A stretch of 5,227 nucleotides of DNA from assembly GCA_007122045.1 (NCBI GenBank), contig SKJM01000064.1, positions 1 through 5,227 on the forward strand, in the 5' to 3' direction. Positions 4,281-5,227 of this stretch are shown piece after piece. The number at the start of each line of letters is the position of its first letter. Within the stretch, counting starts at the first letter, position 1. The stretch comes from Planctomycetales bacterium (GTDB lineage Bacteria; Planctomycetota; Planctomycetia; Pirellulales; Thermoguttaceae). A program made the translations under genes and the position numbers. The notes beneath the pieces are model-generated. The model saw nothing but the letters and a program-made list of their open reading frames with translations. It was not told the origin of the DNA and did not search any database.

Positions 4281-5227
4281 ATGAGACGATTCCATTCCGT
4301 TTCCAGCATCGGCCTTCTGGCCCTGGCGATGTTGATCCCGGCCGGCAGCCCCGCGCATGCCGAGCCCCACACCATCCTGCTCGAAGCCGAGGCATTCGAC
4401 GAACTCGGCGGCTGGGTGATCGATACCCAGGTGATGGACCAGATGGGCTCCCCGTTCCTCATGGCCCACGGCCTCGGCCGCCCGGTGGCCGACGCGACCA
4501 CGCAGGTGACGTTTCCCGCCGCGGGCACGTACCGCGTGCTGGTGCGCACGCGCGACTGGGCCGCGACGTTCGACGCCCCGGGCACGCCCGGCCGGTTCCA
4601 AGTGCTGGTGGCCGGCGAACCGCTGCCGGTGATCTTCGGCACCGAGGGGGCCGAGTGGCATTGGCAGGAGGGCGGCACGGTGGAAATTACCGAGGCGAAC
4701 CGGGAAACGACCGTGGCACTGAGGGACCTGACCGGCTTCAACGGCCGGTGCGACGCCATTGTGTTCACCACCGACCCCGACTTCGCGCCGCCGAACGAAG
4801 GCGAGGCGATGGCCCGCTTCCGGCGCGAAATGCTCGGCCACCCGGAAAGGCCCGAGGAGGCCGGGCCCTACGACCTGGTCGTGGTCGGCGGCGGCGTGGC
4901 TGGGTTGTGTACGGCCGTCTCGGCCGCGCGGCTGGGCCTCACCGTCGCGCTCATCCAGGACCGGCCCGTGCTGGGCGGCAACAACAGCTCGGAAATCCGC
5001 GTGCATCTGCACGGCCTGGTCAACCTGCCGCCGTACCCGGCGCTGGGCGGGCTGGTGCGGGAGGTGGGTCCGCGCGGGGTGGGCAACGCCGGGCCGCCGG
5101 AACGCTACCAAGACGACCGGAAGACGGCCCTGGTCGAGGCTGAGCCCAACATCGAACTGTTCCTCAACACCCGCGTCAACGAGGTGGAGATGGACGGCAG
5201 CCGCATTGCCGCGGTGGTGGGGCAGAA
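4281..5227 (+). CDS. Secreted FAD-dependent oxidoreductase (FAD_oxidored/PF12831-like), 3' end beyond window
   Basis: 315 complete codons are present and the frame is still open at the window edge. AGGAG at 4269-4273, seven bases before ATG, supports the start. Residues 1-27 form a signal peptide (hydrophobic GLLALAMLIPAG, likely cleavage after AHA). Residues about 28-165 form a beta-rich domain (HTILLEAEAFD, TYRVLVRTRDW, RFQVLVAG, CDAIVFTTD) that resembles carbohydrate-binding or golvesin-like sandwich modules. From 197 the Rossmann fold begins: YDLVVVGGGVAGLC with G203-x-G205-x-x-G208 for the FAD pyrophosphate, an acidic residue Asp227 after the second strand, and LGGNNSSEIRVHLHG (231-245), a motif characteristic of this flavoprotein group. 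Members are sometimes annotated as xanthan lyase-like, a label I would not rely on. Substrate is unknown; a role in sugar or polymer breakdown outside the cytoplasm is inference. Being downstream of the repeat element, it may have its own promoter. Confidence 0.88.
   Translation, partial: MRRFHSVSSIGLLALAMLIPAGSPAHAEPHTILLEAEAFDELGGWVIDTQVMDQMGSPFLMAHGLGRPVADATTQVTFPAAGTYRVLVRTRDWAATFDAPGTPGRFQVLVAGEPLPVIFGTEGAEWHWQEGGTVEITEANRETTVALRDLTGFNGRCDAIVFTTDPDFAPPNEGEAMARFRREMLGHPERPEEAGPYDLVVVGGGVAGLCTAVSAARLGLTVALIQDRPVLGGNNSSEIRVHLHGLVNLPPYPALGGLVREVGPRGVGNAGPPERYQDDRKTALVEAEPNIELFLNTRVNEVEMDGSRIAAVVGQ

Noticed and set aside
3972..5111. Minus-strand open frame of 379 codons
   Set aside because: It is antisense to the flavoprotein gene and runs through the inverted-repeat element. 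Its composition is His/Arg-rich and shows no family motif, whereas the + strand frame has a signal peptide and a GxGxxG FAD motif.

Overview
The window is GC-rich bacterial DNA that most likely comes from a planctomycete, probably of the Pirellulales group. The case rests on the combination of genes: two PEP-CTERM surface or secreted proteins, a DUF1559 pseudopilin-like protein with the H-X9-DG signature, a small lipoprotein starting straight after it, and a secreted flavoprotein of the FAD_oxidored (PF12831-like) type. The family-level placement is inference from protein style; no rRNA or other marker gene is present.

Layout. All convincing genes are on the + strand. Positions 1-524 are non-coding: a C-rich low-complexity tract with a minus-strand G-quadruplex motif, then a conserved regulatory box (364-402) and a good sigma-70-type promoter (411-439). 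These lead into the first PEP-CTERM gene (525-1355). Positions 1356-1775 are again non-coding and hold hairpins, a second copy of the same box (1564-1602) and a second promoter of the same design (1601-1629). They lead into the second PEP-CTERM gene, whose best start is a GTG at 1776. After 147 bases with a weak terminator-like hairpin and an operator-like palindrome come the DUF1559 gene (2703-3644) and an overlapping lipoprotein gene (3635-4027). A roughly 212-bp nested inverted-repeat element (4036-4247), MITE-like or REP-like, separates these from the flavoprotein gene (4281 to beyond the window end).

How the parts relate. The two PEP-CTERM genes look like co-regulated paralogues: same box, same promoter layout, similar N-terminal and C-terminal ends, different middles. 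Their products are expected to be exported by Sec and processed by an exosortase that is not in this window. The DUF1559 and lipoprotein genes overlap and are probably translated together. The flavoprotein has its own Shine-Dalgarno sequence and sits behind the repeat element, so it may be a separate unit.

The most unusual signal is the duplicated upstream module. A box of 34/39 identical bases contains two CGCAAA half-sites 21 bp apart and lies before TTGAC(C/G)-N17-GATAAT in both cases. The distance from box to promoter differs by exactly 10 bp, about one helical turn. This suggests a dedicated, helix-face-dependent regulator of PEP-CTERM genes.
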